Shown here: in pieces, positions 1 through 8,688 of the stretch
How the letters are laid out: every line of letters begins with the position of its first letter
How positions within the stretch are numbered: the first letter of the stretch is position 1
DNA from: Burkholderia humptydooensis
Lineage (GTDB): Bacteria > Pseudomonadota > Gammaproteobacteria > Burkholderiales > Burkholderiaceae
DNA length: 64,000 bases
Reading direction: 5' to 3'
NCBI RefSeq assembly: GCF_001513745.1
Contig: NZ_CP013380.1
Location: 3,472,001 to 3,536,000, forward strand
The notes under the pieces: model-generated
Database searches by the model: none
Told to the model about the DNA's origin: nothing
What the model saw: only the letters and a program-made list of their open reading frames with translations
Translations under genes and position numbers: made by a program

Positions 1-20
1 GCGCACGCCGCCCGATGCGC

Positions 21-371
21 TCAGAGCGCGCGTCCGTCGAAATGCCGGACGCTCACCGCGTCGAGATCGATGCCGTCGACGCAGCGAAGGTTGACGGCCG
101 CCATCGCGTTGCCCTTCGGGTCCGTGCCTTCCGCAAACGGATGAATCCCGCAGGTCGGGAAGAACCGATGGCGGATCACGTGCTTGTTGAACAGATAGGT
201 CGCGGCGTCTTCATCAGGCGTCTTCAGGCGAAACGCGTCGCGCGGCACGAACCACAGCAGCGAGCCCTTGCGCATGCACATCGAGCAGTTGCACGCACAC
301 GCGCCGTCGATCTCCCCTTCCACCTCGAACCTGACCTTGCCGCAATGGCAACTGCCGGTGTAAAGCATCAT
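21..371 (-). CDS. GFA family (glutathione-dependent formaldehyde-activating fold) zinc protein
   Basis: A short protein of about 115 residues. Near its start it has a CxC motif (SCHCG), then a second cysteine cluster (CNCSMC) about 20 residues later. These are the zinc-ligand cysteines of the GFA/CENP-V fold. Family members are loosely linked to S-hydroxymethylglutathione formation, but most have no proven substrate, so no specific reaction is assigned. Two adjacent ATG codons lie at 371 and 368. The upstream AGGGAGG favours the second by spacing, so the start is uncertain by one codon. The gene is divergent from the galactonate dehydratase gene to its right. Cytoplasmic; confident on family, not on function. 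Confidence 0.8.
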   Translation of the reverse strand: MMLYTGSCHCGKVRFEVEGEIDGACACNCSMCMRKGSLLWFVPRDAFRLKTPDEDAATYLFNKHVIRHRFFPTCGIHPFAEGTDPKGNAMAAVNLRCVDGIDLDAVSVRHFDGRAL

Positions 372-653
372 CGCCTCCCTGGATCGGTTCCGACGCGGCG
401 GCGCCGCGTCCGGACGACCGGCCGGTGGCGTACGGTAACGCCCGGCCGGGCGAATCGCAACCGCTGAACGACGTGCGACGTGCGCGAAAGCGACAATTCG
501 CACCCGACCCGAGTCGCGCGATCCCGCGCAAACCCGCGAAGCGCCGCGCCGCCGCGCTCACTATGTGCACAACGGCGCGATCGATACTACTTTCGCGCGA
601 CGCCGCTGTACGATTCACGCATGATTCAAGCCGACAGACAGGAGACACCCGCC

Positions 654-1802
654 ATGAAAATCACCCGCCTCGAAACCTTCGTCGTGCCGCCTCGGTGGCT
701 GTTCCTGAAGATCGAGACCGACGCGGGCATCGTCGGCTGGGGCGAGCCGATCGTCGAAGGCCGCGCGCACACGGTCGAGGCGGCCGTGCACGAACTCGCC
801 GACTACCTCGTCGGCCAGGACCCGCTTCGCATCGAGGACCACTGGCAGGTGATGTACCGCGCGGGCTTCTACCGCGGCGGCCCGATCACGATGAGCGCGA
901 TCGCGGGCATCGACCAGGCGCTGTGGGACATCAAGGGAAAGCACCACGATGCGCCGGTGCATGCGCTGCTCGGCGGCCCGGTGCGCGACCGGATCAAGGT
1001 GTACTCGTGGATCGGCGGCGACCGGCCGAGCGACGTCGCGAACAACGCGCGCGCGGTCGTCGAGCGCGGCTTCCAGGCGGTGAAGATGAACGGCTCGGAA
1101 GAGCTGCAGATCATCGACACGTTCGACCGGGTCGACAAGGTGATCGCGAACGTCGCGGCGGTGCGCGACGCGGTGGGCCCCTACGTCGGCATCGGCGTCG
1201 ATTTCCACGGCCGCGTGCACAAGCCGATGGCGAAAGTGCTCGCGAAGGAGCTCGATCCGTACAAGCTGATGTTCATCGAAGAGCCCGTGCTGTCGGAGAA
1301 CGCCGAGGCGCTGCGCGACATCGCGAACCACACGAGCACGCCGATCGCGCTCGGCGAGCGGCTCTACTCGCGCTGGGATTTCAAGCGCATCCTCGAAGGC
1401 GGCTACGTCGACATCGTGCAGCCCGACGCGTCGCACGCGGGCGGGATCACCGAGTGCCGGAAAATCGCGGCGCTCGCGGAAAGCTACGACGTCGCGCTCG
1501 CGCTGCACTGCCCGCTCGGGCCGATCGCGCTCGCCGCGTGCCTGCAGCTCGACGCGGTCAGCTACAACGCGTTCATTCAGGAGCAGAGCCTCGGCATCCA
1601 CTACAACCAGGGCAGCGATCTGCTCGACTATCTTCGCAACCCCGAGGTGTTCCGCTACGCGGACGGCTTCGTCGCGATTCCGCAGGGGCCGGGGCTCGGC
1701 ATCGACGTCGACGAGGAGAAGGTGCGCGAGATGGCGAAGACCGGGCACCGGTGGCGCAATCCGGTGTGGCGGCACGCGGACGGCAGCGTCGCCGAGTGGT
1801 GA
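654..1802 (+). CDS. dgoD: D-galactonate dehydratase (enolase superfamily)
   Basis: Encodes 382 residues, the same length as E. coli DgoD. The enzyme dehydrates D-galactonate to 2-keto-3-deoxy-D-galactonate in the De Ley-Doudoroff route. Visible landmarks run from an N-terminal capping domain (starts MKITRLETF, ends near [11 protein letters not shown]) to a TIM barrel. The barrel carries metal or acid-base motifs [34 protein letters not shown] and [12 protein letters not shown]. The last residues, [16 protein letters not shown], are typical of the family. The ATG at 654 follows AGGAGA at 640-645; the open frame extends upstream but has no better start. No other galactonate genes lie next to it, so it stands apart from its pathway here. 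Confidence 0.93.
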   Translation: MKITRLETFVVPPRWLFLKIETDAGIVGWGEPIVEGRAHTVEAAVHELADYLVGQDPLRIEDHWQVMYRAGFYRGGPITMSAIAGIDQALWDIKGKHHDAPVHALLGGPVRDRIKVYSWIGGDRPSDVANNARAVVERGFQAVKMNGSEELQIIDTFDRVDKVIANVAAVRDAVGPYVGIGVDFHGRVHKPMAKVLAKELDPYKLMFIEEPVLSENAEALRDIANHTSTPIALGERLYSRWDFKRILEGGYVDIVQPDASHAGGITECRKIAALAESYDVALALHCPLGPIALAACLQLDAVSYNAFIQEQSLGIHYNQGSDLLDYLRNPEVFRYADGFVAIPQGPGLGIDVDEEKVREMAKTGHRWRNPVWRHADGSVAEW

Positions 1803-1940
1803 CGATGCGAGCGGTTGATCGGTTGATCGACTGATCGGCAAATCAGCGGATCGCATTTCGGCGGCGGGCGACACGCCTCGCTGCCGATGGCCGATACCCA
1901 CCCGGCCCGCCCCGCCCTCGCTCCAGGCGAGCGCTCCGCG

Positions 1941-2867
1941 TCAGCCCGCCGCGATCGGCGCGGTGAACGACAGCATCGCCGCCGCGACGAACACGCCGAT
2001 CATCGCGAGCGCCTCGAGATGCAGCACGTTGCGGAACGTGTGCGCGTCCTCGGTCGATGCGGTGCGGCGCAGCCGCGGCAGCGCCGAGAAGCGATTGAGC
2101 GCCGCGAGCACGAGCGCGAGCGCGACGAGCGCGAGTTTGAGCAGCAACACTCGGCCCCACGTGCTGCCGTCGAGCGCGGCGAAATCGCCGCCCGTGCCGC
2201 GGATCGTGTTGAGCGCGCCCGTGACGACCACGAACGCGAGCGCCGCGATCGACGCGCCAGACAGCCGCTGCGCGATGCGGATCATCGCGCCGCGCGCGAT
2301 CGACGAGCCGAGCGCCGGCAGCACGGCCATCCCGCCCGCGATCACGAGCCCGCCCCAGGTGGCCGTCGCGGCGACGTGCACCGTCTGCACGCCGACCGCG
2401 GCCGAGAACGCGCCCGAATCGGCCGCGTGCCCGAGCGACGCCTTGCCCGCCGCGACGACGAGCGTCGCGAGCGCGAGGAGCGCGCCCGCGAGCGGGCCGC
2501 CCGGCCGCGCGAGCGCGACGACGAACAGCAGCAGCGCGCCGCCGCACAAGACGGCCCACGCATGCCCGACGTGCGTTTGCGCGAGCACGACCGGAATCGC
2601 GCCGAACGCGCCGCGCAGGCCCGCGCCGCTCATCGACGCGGCCTGATAGACGAGCCAGCCGACGTCGGCGAGAACGAGCACGGCCGCCGCGACGGCGAGC
2701 GAGCGCAGCGACTGGCGCCACGCGGGATGCGACGGCGCGATCACGCTCTTCGCGCCGTCGTTCGCGAGCCACGCGCCAAGGAGCGCGGAGCCCACCGCGA
2801 CCGCGAACGCGACGTCGCCGAGCGCGGCGAGCGCCGCCTGGCCGAACCAGAGGCTGTCGAGCTTCAT
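1941..2867 (-). CDS. CopD-family copper/membrane protein
   Basis: 308 residues, almost entirely hydrophobic, with about eight predicted transmembrane helices. It is rich in Ala, Leu and Gly and has conserved His-containing segments (HVGHAWAVLCGG, VHVAATATWGG, FRNVLHLEALAMIG). This is the pattern of the CopD domain (YcnJ/PcoD-like), usually linked to copper uptake or resistance across the inner membrane. There is no adjacent copC-type gene for the periplasmic partner, so this is a stand-alone CopD. It reads towards dgoD; the two stops are about 140 bases apart. Confidence 0.72.
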   Translation of the reverse strand: MKLDSLWFGQAALAALGDVAFAVAVGSALLGAWLANDGAKSVIAPSHPAWRQSLRSLAVAAAVLVLADVGWLVYQAASMSGAGLRGAFGAIPVVLAQTHVGHAWAVLCGGALLLFVVALARPGGPLAGALLALATLVVAAGKASLGHAADSGAFSAAVGVQTVHVAATATWGGLVIAGGMAVLPALGSSIARGAMIRIAQRLSGASIAALAFVVVTGALNTIRGTGGDFAALDGSTWGRVLLLKLALVALALVLAALNRFSALPRLRRTASTEDAHTFRNVLHLEALAMIGVFVAAAMLSFTAPIAAG

Positions 2868-3291
2868 CGCGCACCGCCCGCGCCGCGCGCACCGGATACG
2901 GCCCCGACGCGCCGCGCGCGCAAGGCATGAAAGGATCGGCCGTTGTTTTCAGGCAAACAGGAAAAAGAAGACTTCATCGACTCGCATGAAAGGAAAGAAA
3001 TCGGCGGCGGCGCATCGGCCATCCGCCCCGATGCCGCGCCCCCCCGGAAGTGTACGGGCTTCGCCGCCCGCTGCGCAGCTTGTCCGGCATTCGCCCGGTC
3101 CCGAGCGCCATTCGCGCGTCATATTGTCGCAACCCGACCACGGCTTGGAACCGTGCCCTCCGCGTCAAATAGCCGCCATTACCCATCGATGATAGAATTC
3201 CGCGTCGCAGCAGCCCGGCTGCCTGCCCCTCGTTAGTTCTTGCCGTCATGCCGAGCCGATCGGAGCCCGGTCAGGTCCCCGACGAATAACA
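2868..3291. other. Intergenic region between copD-like gene and cytochrome operon
   Basis: About 420 bases between two divergently read genes. It must hold the promoters of both. A TAGAAT hexamer at 3193-3198 could be a -10 box for the cytochrome operon, but no good -35 sits at the right distance. The left half is A-rich (around 2940-3000) compared with its surroundings. No convincing small gene or structured RNA was seen. Confidence 0.4.
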
Positions 3292-4053
3292 ATGGAGTCC
3301 CGTGTGTCTTCTAGACGCCTTTTCCGTCCGCTGCTCGCCGTTGTGTTGATGGGCGCAGCGGGCCTTCTGAGCACTGCGCACGCGCAGACCAAGCCCACCG
3401 AGCCGGCCGCCGCGAAGGCGCCCCTGAAGGCGCCCGACTCGATGGCGGAGCGCGTGCGCGGCTGTACGGCCTGTCACGGCACGCACGGGCAGGGCACCGA
3501 CAACGATTACTTCCCGCGTCTGGCAGGCAAGCCGGCCGAGTACCTGTACAACCAGCTCGTGAACTTCCGCGACGGTCGCCGCAAGTACCCGCCGATGAAC
3601 TATCTGCTCACGTACCTGAGCGACGATTACCTGCGCGAGATCGCCGAGCACTTCTCGGAACAGCGTCCGCCGTACCCGGCGCCGACGAAGCCGACGGCGC
3701 CCGCCGCCGTCGTCGAGCGCGGCAAGCAGCTCGCGCTGCACGGCGATCCGGCGCGCAAGCTGCCCGCGTGCGTCGCGTGCCACGGCACCGCGCTGACCGG
3801 CATGCAGCCCGCGATTCCAGGTCTCGTCGGCCTGCACAGCGACTACCTGAGCGCGCAGATCGGCGCGTGGCGCTCGGGTACGCGTCATGCAAAGGCGCCC
3901 GACTGCATGCACGACGTCGCGAGCAAGCTGTCCGACGAGGACGTGACCGCCGTGACCGCGTGGCTCGCCGCGCAGCCGGCGCCCGCCAACCCCGTGCCGG
4001 CCCCGGCCCGCTCGATGAAGACTCCGCTCGCCTGCGGCAGCGAACCGCAATAA
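3292..4053 (+). CDS. Di-heme periplasmic cytochrome c (c4/c553-like)
   Basis: 253 residues with a cleavable signal peptide (Arg-rich start, hydrophobic core around residues 13-27, AHA-Q cleavage site near 31). Two CxxCH heme sites follow: CTACH at 58-62 and CVACH at 160-164, one in each of two similar domains. This is the arrangement of c4-type electron carriers. It should act in the periplasm, passing electrons to an oxidase or peroxidase. The start is ambiguous: ATG at 3292 or GTG at 3304, the latter having TGGAG just upstream at good spacing. It is followed after 19 bases by a tri-heme cytochrome gene, probably in one operon. Confidence 0.85.
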   Translation: MESRVSSRRLFRPLLAVVLMGAAGLLSTAHAQTKPTEPAAAKAPLKAPDSMAERVRGCTACHGTHGQGTDNDYFPRLAGKPAEYLYNQLVNFRDGRRKYPPMNYLLTYLSDDYLREIAEHFSEQRPPYPAPTKPTAPAAVVERGKQLALHGDPARKLPACVACHGTALTGMQPAIPGLVGLHSDYLSAQIGAWRSGTRHAKAPDCMHDVASKLSDEDVTAVTAWLAAQPAPANPVPAPARSMKTPLACGSEPQ

Positions 4054-4072
4054 GGCAAGGGAGACAGACACA

Positions 4073-5371
4073 ATGAAACGCAAGTCCCTGTTTGCACTCT
4101 CGGCTGTCGCGATCGTCGCGGCAGCGGCCCTCGTGCCCGTCCTGTGGCCGGGCAACGACACGCTGCACGGCAATGCCGCCATCGCCGCGACGCCCGCCGA
4201 CCAGGCCGCGCTCATCAAGAAGGGCGAATACCTCGCGCGGGTCGGCGACTGTATCGCGTGCCACACCGTGCGCGGCGGCAAGTCGTTCGCGGGCGGCCTG
4301 CCGATGGCGACGCCGTTCGGCACGATGTACACCCCGAACATCACGCCGGACGATCAATACGGGATCGGCAAGTGGACGTCGGACGACTTCTACCGCGCGA
4401 TGCACACGGGCCGCTCGAAGGACGGCAGCCTGCTCTATCCGGGCTTCCCGTTCGCGAGCTACACGAAGGTCACGCGCGCGGATTCGGACGCGATCTACGC
4501 GTACCTGCGCTCGGTCGCGCCCGTCAACGCGCCGAGCCGTCCGCACGAGCTGCGCTTCCCGTTCAACAACCGCAACCTGCTGATCGGCTGGCGCACGCTG
4601 TTCTTCAAGGAAGGCGAGTACAAGCCGGACCCGACGAAATCGGTCGAATGGAACCGCGGCGCGTATCTCGTCGAAGGCCTCGGCCACTGCTCGATGTGCC
4701 ACACGTCGATCAACATGATGGGCGGCCCGGTGAGCTCGGCTGCGTTCGCGGGCGGCCTGATCCCGCTGCAGAACTGGTACGCGCCGTCGCTCACGAACGA
4801 CAAGGAGCTCGGCCTCGGCGACTGGCACGTCCAGGAGCTGTCCGACCTGCTGCAGGCGGGCGTGTCGCACAAGGGCGCGGTGTTCGGCCCGATGGCGGAC
4901 GTCGTCCACAACAGCCTGCAGTACATGACGGACGAGGACACGCGTGCGATGTCGACTTACCTGAAGTCGATCCCGCAGAAGGCCGAAGCGCCGAAGAACA
5001 TGCAGTACGAGCCGTCGCAGCAGTACGGCACGACGCTCCTCGAGCACGGCAAGAAGATCTACGCGGACAACTGCGCGACTTGCCACGGCGCGCAGGGCGA
5101 AGGCAAGCCGACCGCCTACCCGCCGCTCGCGCAGAATCGTTCGATCATGATGGAATCGGCCGTGAACCCGATCCGCATGGTGCTGAACGGCGGCTATCCG
5201 CCGAGCACGCTCAAGAATCCGCGCCCGTACGGGATGCCGCCGTTCGCACAGTCGCTGTCGAACCAGGAAGTCGCGGCGGTCGTCACGTACATCCGGATGT
5301 CGTGGGGCAACAACGGTTCGCCGGTTTCACCGCAACAGGTGAGCGACCTGCGTTCCGCGCCGCTCGACTGA
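4073..5371 (+). CDS. Tri-heme cytochrome c (alcohol/gluconate dehydrogenase cytochrome subunit-like)
   Basis: 432 residues with an N-terminal signal or anchor helix (residues 5-26) and three heme-binding motifs: CIACH at 60-64, CSMCH at 206-210 and CATCH at 334-338. The three-domain layout matches the membrane-anchored cytochrome subunits of quinoprotein alcohol dehydrogenases and flavin-dependent gluconate/sorbitol dehydrogenases. Those subunits pass electrons from a periplasmic sugar or alcohol oxidation to ubiquinone. No dehydrogenase subunit is encoded beside it; the only operon partner is the di-heme cytochrome upstream. The electron donor is therefore unknown. A strong terminator follows. 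Confidence 0.87.
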   Translation: MKRKSLFALSAVAIVAAAALVPVLWPGNDTLHGNAAIAATPADQAALIKKGEYLARVGDCIACHTVRGGKSFAGGLPMATPFGTMYTPNITPDDQYGIGKWTSDDFYRAMHTGRSKDGSLLYPGFPFASYTKVTRADSDAIYAYLRSVAPVNAPSRPHELRFPFNNRNLLIGWRTLFFKEGEYKPDPTKSVEWNRGAYLVEGLGHCSMCHTSINMMGGPVSSAAFAGGLIPLQNWYAPSLTNDKELGLGDWHVQELSDLLQAGVSHKGAVFGPMADVVHNSLQYMTDEDTRAMSTYLKSIPQKAEAPKNMQYEPSQQYGTTLLEHGKKIYADNCATCHGAQGEGKPTAYPPLAQNRSIMMESAVNPIRMVLNGGYPPSTLKNPRPYGMPPFAQSLSNQEVAAVVTYIRMSWGNNGSPVSPQQVSDLRSAPLD

Positions 5372-5390
5372 GTATCGGGTGACGCTAACG

Positions 5391-5432
5391 GGGCGCGGCT
5401 GCGGGAAACCGCGGCCGCGCCCTTTTGTTTTT
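5391..5432 (+). terminator. Rho-independent terminator after the cytochrome operon
   Basis: A 14-bp GC-rich stem (5391-5404 with 5409-5422, one G-T wobble) closed by a GAAA tetraloop, then a T-rich tract TTTTGTTTTT at 5423-5432. It lies 19 bases after the tri-heme cytochrome stop and separates that operon from rhlE. Confidence 0.93.
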
Positions 5433-5498
5433 CCGGCGACGTCCGCTTTCCGCGCGGGCCGCGCGAGGACGCCGCCTTACCAATAATCAAGAGTTTCT

Positions 5499-6947
5499 AT
5501 GTCTTTCGCTTCTCTCGGACTCGCCGAACCGCTCGTGCGGGCCGTCAACGAGCTGGGCTACACGCAGCCCACGCCGATCCAGGCTCAGGCCATTCCCGCC
5601 GTGCTGGGCGGCGGCGATCTCCTCGCCGGCGCGCAGACGGGCACCGGCAAGACGGCCGGCTTCACGCTGCCGATCCTGCAACGCCTGCACACGTTCTACG
5701 CCGAAAACCGCAGCGCGCGCCGCGCGGTGCGCGCGCTCATCCTCACGCCGACGCGCGAGCTCGCCGCGCAGGTCGAGGAAAGCGTGCGCGCGTACAGCAA
5801 GTACGTGAAGCTGCGCTCGGCCGTGATGTTCGGCGGCGTCAGCATCAATCCGCAGATCGATGCGTTGAAGCGCGGCGTCGACATCGTCGTCGCGACACCA
5901 GGGCGCCTGCTCGATCACATGCAGCAGAAGACGATCGACGTGTCGAGCCTCGACATCCTCGTGCTCGACGAAGCCGACCGGATGCTCGACATGGGCTTCA
6001 TTCACGACATCAAGCGCGTGCTCGCGAAGCTGCCGGCGAAGCGCCAGAACCTGCTGTTCTCGGCGACCTTCTCCGACGAGATCAAGTCTCTTGCGGACAG
6101 CCTGCTCGATTCGCCCGCGTTGATCGAAGTCGCGCGCCGCAACACGACGGCCGAGACGATCGCGCAGAAGATCCACCCGGTCGATCGCGACCGCAAGCGC
6201 GAGCTGCTCACGCATCTGATCCGCGAGCACAACTGGTTCCAGGTGCTCGTGTTCACGCGCACGAAGCACGGCGCGAACCGGCTCGCCGAGCAACTGGCGA
6301 AGGACGGCATCAGCGCGATGGCGATCCACGGCAACAAGAGCCAGTCGGCGCGCACGCGCGCGCTGTCCGAGTTCAAGAACAGCACGCTGCAGGTGCTCGT
6401 CGCGACCGACATCGCCGCGCGCGGGATCGACATCGATCAGTTGCCGCACGTCGTCAACTTCGATCTGCCGAACGTTCCCGAGGACTACGTGCACCGGATC
6501 GGCCGCACCGGCCGCGCGGGCGCGAACGGCGAAGCCGTGTCGCTCGTGTGCGTCGACGAGAAGCAGTTGCTGCGCGACATCGAACGGCTGATCAAGCGCG
6601 AGATTCCGCAGGAAGTGATTCCGGGCTTCGAGCCGGATCCGAACGCGAAGCCGGAGCCGATCCAGCGGCGCGGGCAGCGCGGTGGAAACGGCGGCGGCAG
6701 CGGCGGCGGCGCGGGCAGCGGCGGTCGCGGCAATCGCCCGCCGCGCGCGGCGGGCCAGCCGCAGGCGCAGCAGGGTCAGCCCGCCGCGCGACGCGACGGC
6801 GGCGCGCAGGCGAAGCCCGCCAAGCCGCAACAGGCGCGCGGCGGCAGCGGCCGCCCGGCGGGCAACGGCAATTCCGGCAATTCGAACGGCGGCGGCGCGC
6901 ATGCGAACCGCAACCGTCCATCGCGCAGCGGCCAGCGCGGCCACTGA
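5499..6947 (+). CDS. rhlE: DEAD-box ATP-dependent RNA helicase RhlE
   Basis: 482 residues. The helicase core (about 1-375) shows the Q motif ([11 protein letters not shown]), Walker [22 protein letters not shown], the DEAD box, SAT and HRIGRTGR. The last 100 residues are a low-complexity tail of Gly, Arg, Asn, Gln and Pro with RGG-like runs, typical of RhlE proteins in beta-proteobacteria and likely to bind RNA. The protein remodels RNA in ribosome assembly and mRNA turnover, often in the cold. The tail DNA is repetitive (GGC-rich) and may vary between strains. Single-gene unit preceded by a terminator. Confidence 0.93.
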   Translation: MSFASLGLAEPLVRAVNELGYTQPTPIQAQAIPAVLGGGDLLAGAQTGTGKTAGFTLPILQRLHTFYAENRSARRAVRALILTPTRELAAQVEESVRAYSKYVKLRSAVMFGGVSINPQIDALKRGVDIVVATPGRLLDHMQQKTIDVSSLDILVLDEADRMLDMGFIHDIKRVLAKLPAKRQNLLFSATFSDEIKSLADSLLDSPALIEVARRNTTAETIAQKIHPVDRDRKRELLTHLIREHNWFQVLVFTRTKHGANRLAEQLAKDGISAMAIHGNKSQSARTRALSEFKNSTLQVLVATDIAARGIDIDQLPHVVNFDLPNVPEDYVHRIGRTGRAGANGEAVSLVCVDEKQLLRDIERLIKREIPQEVIPGFEPDPNAKPEPIQRRGQRGGNGGGSGGGAGSGGRGNRPPRAAGQPQAQQGQPAARRDGGAQAKPAKPQQARGGSGRPAGNGNSGNSNGGGAHANRNRPSRSGQRGH

Positions 6948-6975
6948 GCATCGTGCCGGGCGGGCCGCGCGTCGT

Positions 6976-7485
6976 TCAGCGCCTGAGCTGCGCGATCTGG
7001 CGCGCCCAGCGCGCGAGCACGGCCGGCGCGTCGGCTCCGGCGAGCTCGAACGCGATGCCGGACGTCAGGCGCGCATAGCCGACCCGCTGCGCTTCGCCGC
7101 CGACGAGCGTGGCCGTGAAGCGCGCAAGCCTGTCGTCGGACGAATCGGACGAATCAAACGAATCGATGTGCAGGCGCGCCTGATGGAATGCGTCGTCCGC
7201 GACGAACGCGAGCGTCGCGTCGGGATGCACGGCGAGCGCGCGCGCAGCACGCGACTGCGGCCATAGCGAGAAGCGCAGCGTCCGCGCATCGGGCGCATAC
7301 AACTCGCCCGCGCTCAGCAGCGTCGTGCGCGGTTGCGGCGGATCGTTGCTGCGATCGACGACGACGAGCGACGCGGTGAAGCCCGCCTTGCCGGCGAGAT
7401 CGTCGCCGTCGAACAGCGCCAGCGCGGCGCGCGGCCACGCGTCATACGTCGTCCGTTCGAGGGTGCGTCGGTCCGGATCGGTCAC
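6976..7485 (-). CDS. Pyridoxamine 5'-phosphate oxidase-fold (split-barrel) protein
   Basis: About 169 residues if started at the GTG at 7485, which has AGGAGAG just upstream. The frame is open further upstream but without a start signal. The segment SLVVVDRSNDPPQPRTTLLSAGE followed by LRFSLWPQSRAARAL and ATLAFV looks like the flavin-binding split barrel of PNPOx-like proteins. No cofactor or substrate can be named. It is co-directional with the ferritin-like gene upstream (69 bases between them), possibly co-transcribed. Confidence 0.55.
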   Translation of the reverse strand: MTDPDRRTLERTTYDAWPRAALALFDGDDLAGKAGFTASLVVVDRSNDPPQPRTTLLSAGELYAPDARTLRFSLWPQSRAARALAVHPDATLAFVADDAFHQARLHIDSFDSSDSSDDRLARFTATLVGGEAQRVGYARLTSGIAFELAGADAPAVLARWARQIAQLRR

Positions 7486-7554
7486 GGGGTTCTCTCCTGC
7501 TGCGCGTCGCGTCGAGTGAAACCCGCAGCATACCGCGCGACGCGCCGCCGGCAT

Positions 7555-8388
7555 TCAGCGAAAGAACACGTGCTGCGTGAGCTTCGTCAGCGGATAGTGA
7601 ACGCCCGGCTGGATCTTCGCGGGCAAGTCGAGCGGCTTGAGCAGCATCTTCACGCACATGTCGGCGGAAAGATAGCGCCGCACGAGCGCGTTCACGCGCG
7701 CGGTGCGCTCGCGGCAATACGCGGAATCGCCCACGCGGTCCGGATAGCGGATCGCGAACACGTGCCGCAGCGCGATCTCCGAATCCTCGCTCTTGATCTC
7801 GAGCACGCGCCTCGTCAGCGCGCCCAGCACCGCGAGCCGGCCATTGCCCTCGACCTTGTTGTACTTCTTGAAGTAGCGGAAGAAATGCTTGTAATGGCGG
7901 ACTTCGTCGGTGCGGATGTTATCGGTGATCTCCTTGAGCACGGGCTCGTCCGAGCACTCGTTGATCGCGCGATAGAGCGTCGCCGTGCCCGTCTCGACGA
8001 CGCAGCGCGCGACCATCTCGAGCGCGCGCGTCTTCTCGAACGCCTCGACCGAACAGGTTTTCGAATACTCTTCGAAGAAATTCGCGAATGCGAGATCCCA
8101 GTCGAATTCGGGCCACACGTGCGCGATATACGCCTTCAGCGCGCGGCCGTGCTGCAATTCCTCGTGTTCCCATTCGGCGTTGAGCCACGCCGACACTTCG
8201 GGATCGTCGTCGAAGAATTGGCTCAGATTGCTCGTGTAAAGATCGGAGCCGCTTTCGATGAACGACGCCGCGCACAGCAGCAGCAGCAGATCCTCGTTCG
8301 CCGCGGCGCGCTGACGGTCGATGCGCGTCAGGTCGATGTCTTCGATGCGCCAGGGCATCTCTCGCGTGGTATCGGAATCAGCCAGCAT
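7555..8388 (-). CDS. Ferritin-like di-iron protein
   Basis: 277 residues from the ATG at 8388, preceded by GGGAG. The four-helix di-iron ligand set is complete to the eye: Glu45 (FIESG), Glu77-x-x-His80 (HEELQH), Glu132 (VVETG) and Glu162-x-x-His165 (DEVRH). This spacing resembles acyl-ACP desaturase/ferritin-like oxidases rather than iron-storage ferritins. The protein is soluble with no signal peptide. Its substrate is unknown; a di-iron oxygenase, desaturase or oxidase role is inferred. A hairpin with a T-run on the opposite strand lies in its upstream region. Confidence 0.72.
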   Translation of the reverse strand: MLADSDTTREMPWRIEDIDLTRIDRQRAAANEDLLLLLCAASFIESGSDLYTSNLSQFFDDDPEVSAWLNAEWEHEELQHGRALKAYIAHVWPEFDWDLAFANFFEEYSKTCSVEAFEKTRALEMVARCVVETGTATLYRAINECSDEPVLKEITDNIRTDEVRHYKHFFRYFKKYNKVEGNGRLAVLGALTRRVLEIKSEDSEIALRHVFAIRYPDRVGDSAYCRERTARVNALVRRYLSADMCVKMLLKPLDLPAKIQPGVHYPLTKLTQHVFFR

Positions 8389-8488
8389 GTTTCGCGCTCC
8401 CAAACGCTGCTTCGCATCCGGACGGATCGCGCGGCGCTCGGCTCGCGATCCCGCCGCATGCGGCGCGTTGAAATCGGTTATTCGACAC

Positions 8489-8515
8489 GTCCGGCCATCT
8501 TAGCCGGACTTTTTT
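8489..8515 (+). terminator. Hairpin with T-run on + strand, no annotated + strand gene upstream
   Basis: A perfect 7-bp stem (GTCCGGC 8489-8495 with GCCGGAC 8503-8509) and a 7-base loop, followed by six Ts (8510-8515). In form it is a rho-independent terminator for + strand transcription. The genes on both sides are on the minus strand, so there is no obvious transcript for it to end. See findings. Confidence 0.6.
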
Positions 8516-8595
8516 GATCGTGCTTCAAAGCACTGACCTTAACCGGCAATCGCAGTTCCACAGCAATCATCACGCAATATTAGACCCGTAGTTCG

Positions 8596-8651
8596 AAAAG
8601 GCGAACGAAATCGAAAGCCTCCTTTGAAATGCCTTTCGATATCGTTTCGCC
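8596..8651 (-). terminator. Probable terminator downstream of gamma-glutamyltransferase gene
   Basis: A long near-perfect inverted repeat. The 18 bases 8600-8617 pair with the 19 bases 8633-8651, with one bulge and one mismatch. On the minus strand the stem is followed by TTTTCG. It lies 38 bases past the ggt stop. The T-tract is short, so confidence is moderate. Confidence 0.6.
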
Positions 8652-8688
8652 TGCAACGAACCGCGCGCGCCGTGCGCGCCGGTACGCG

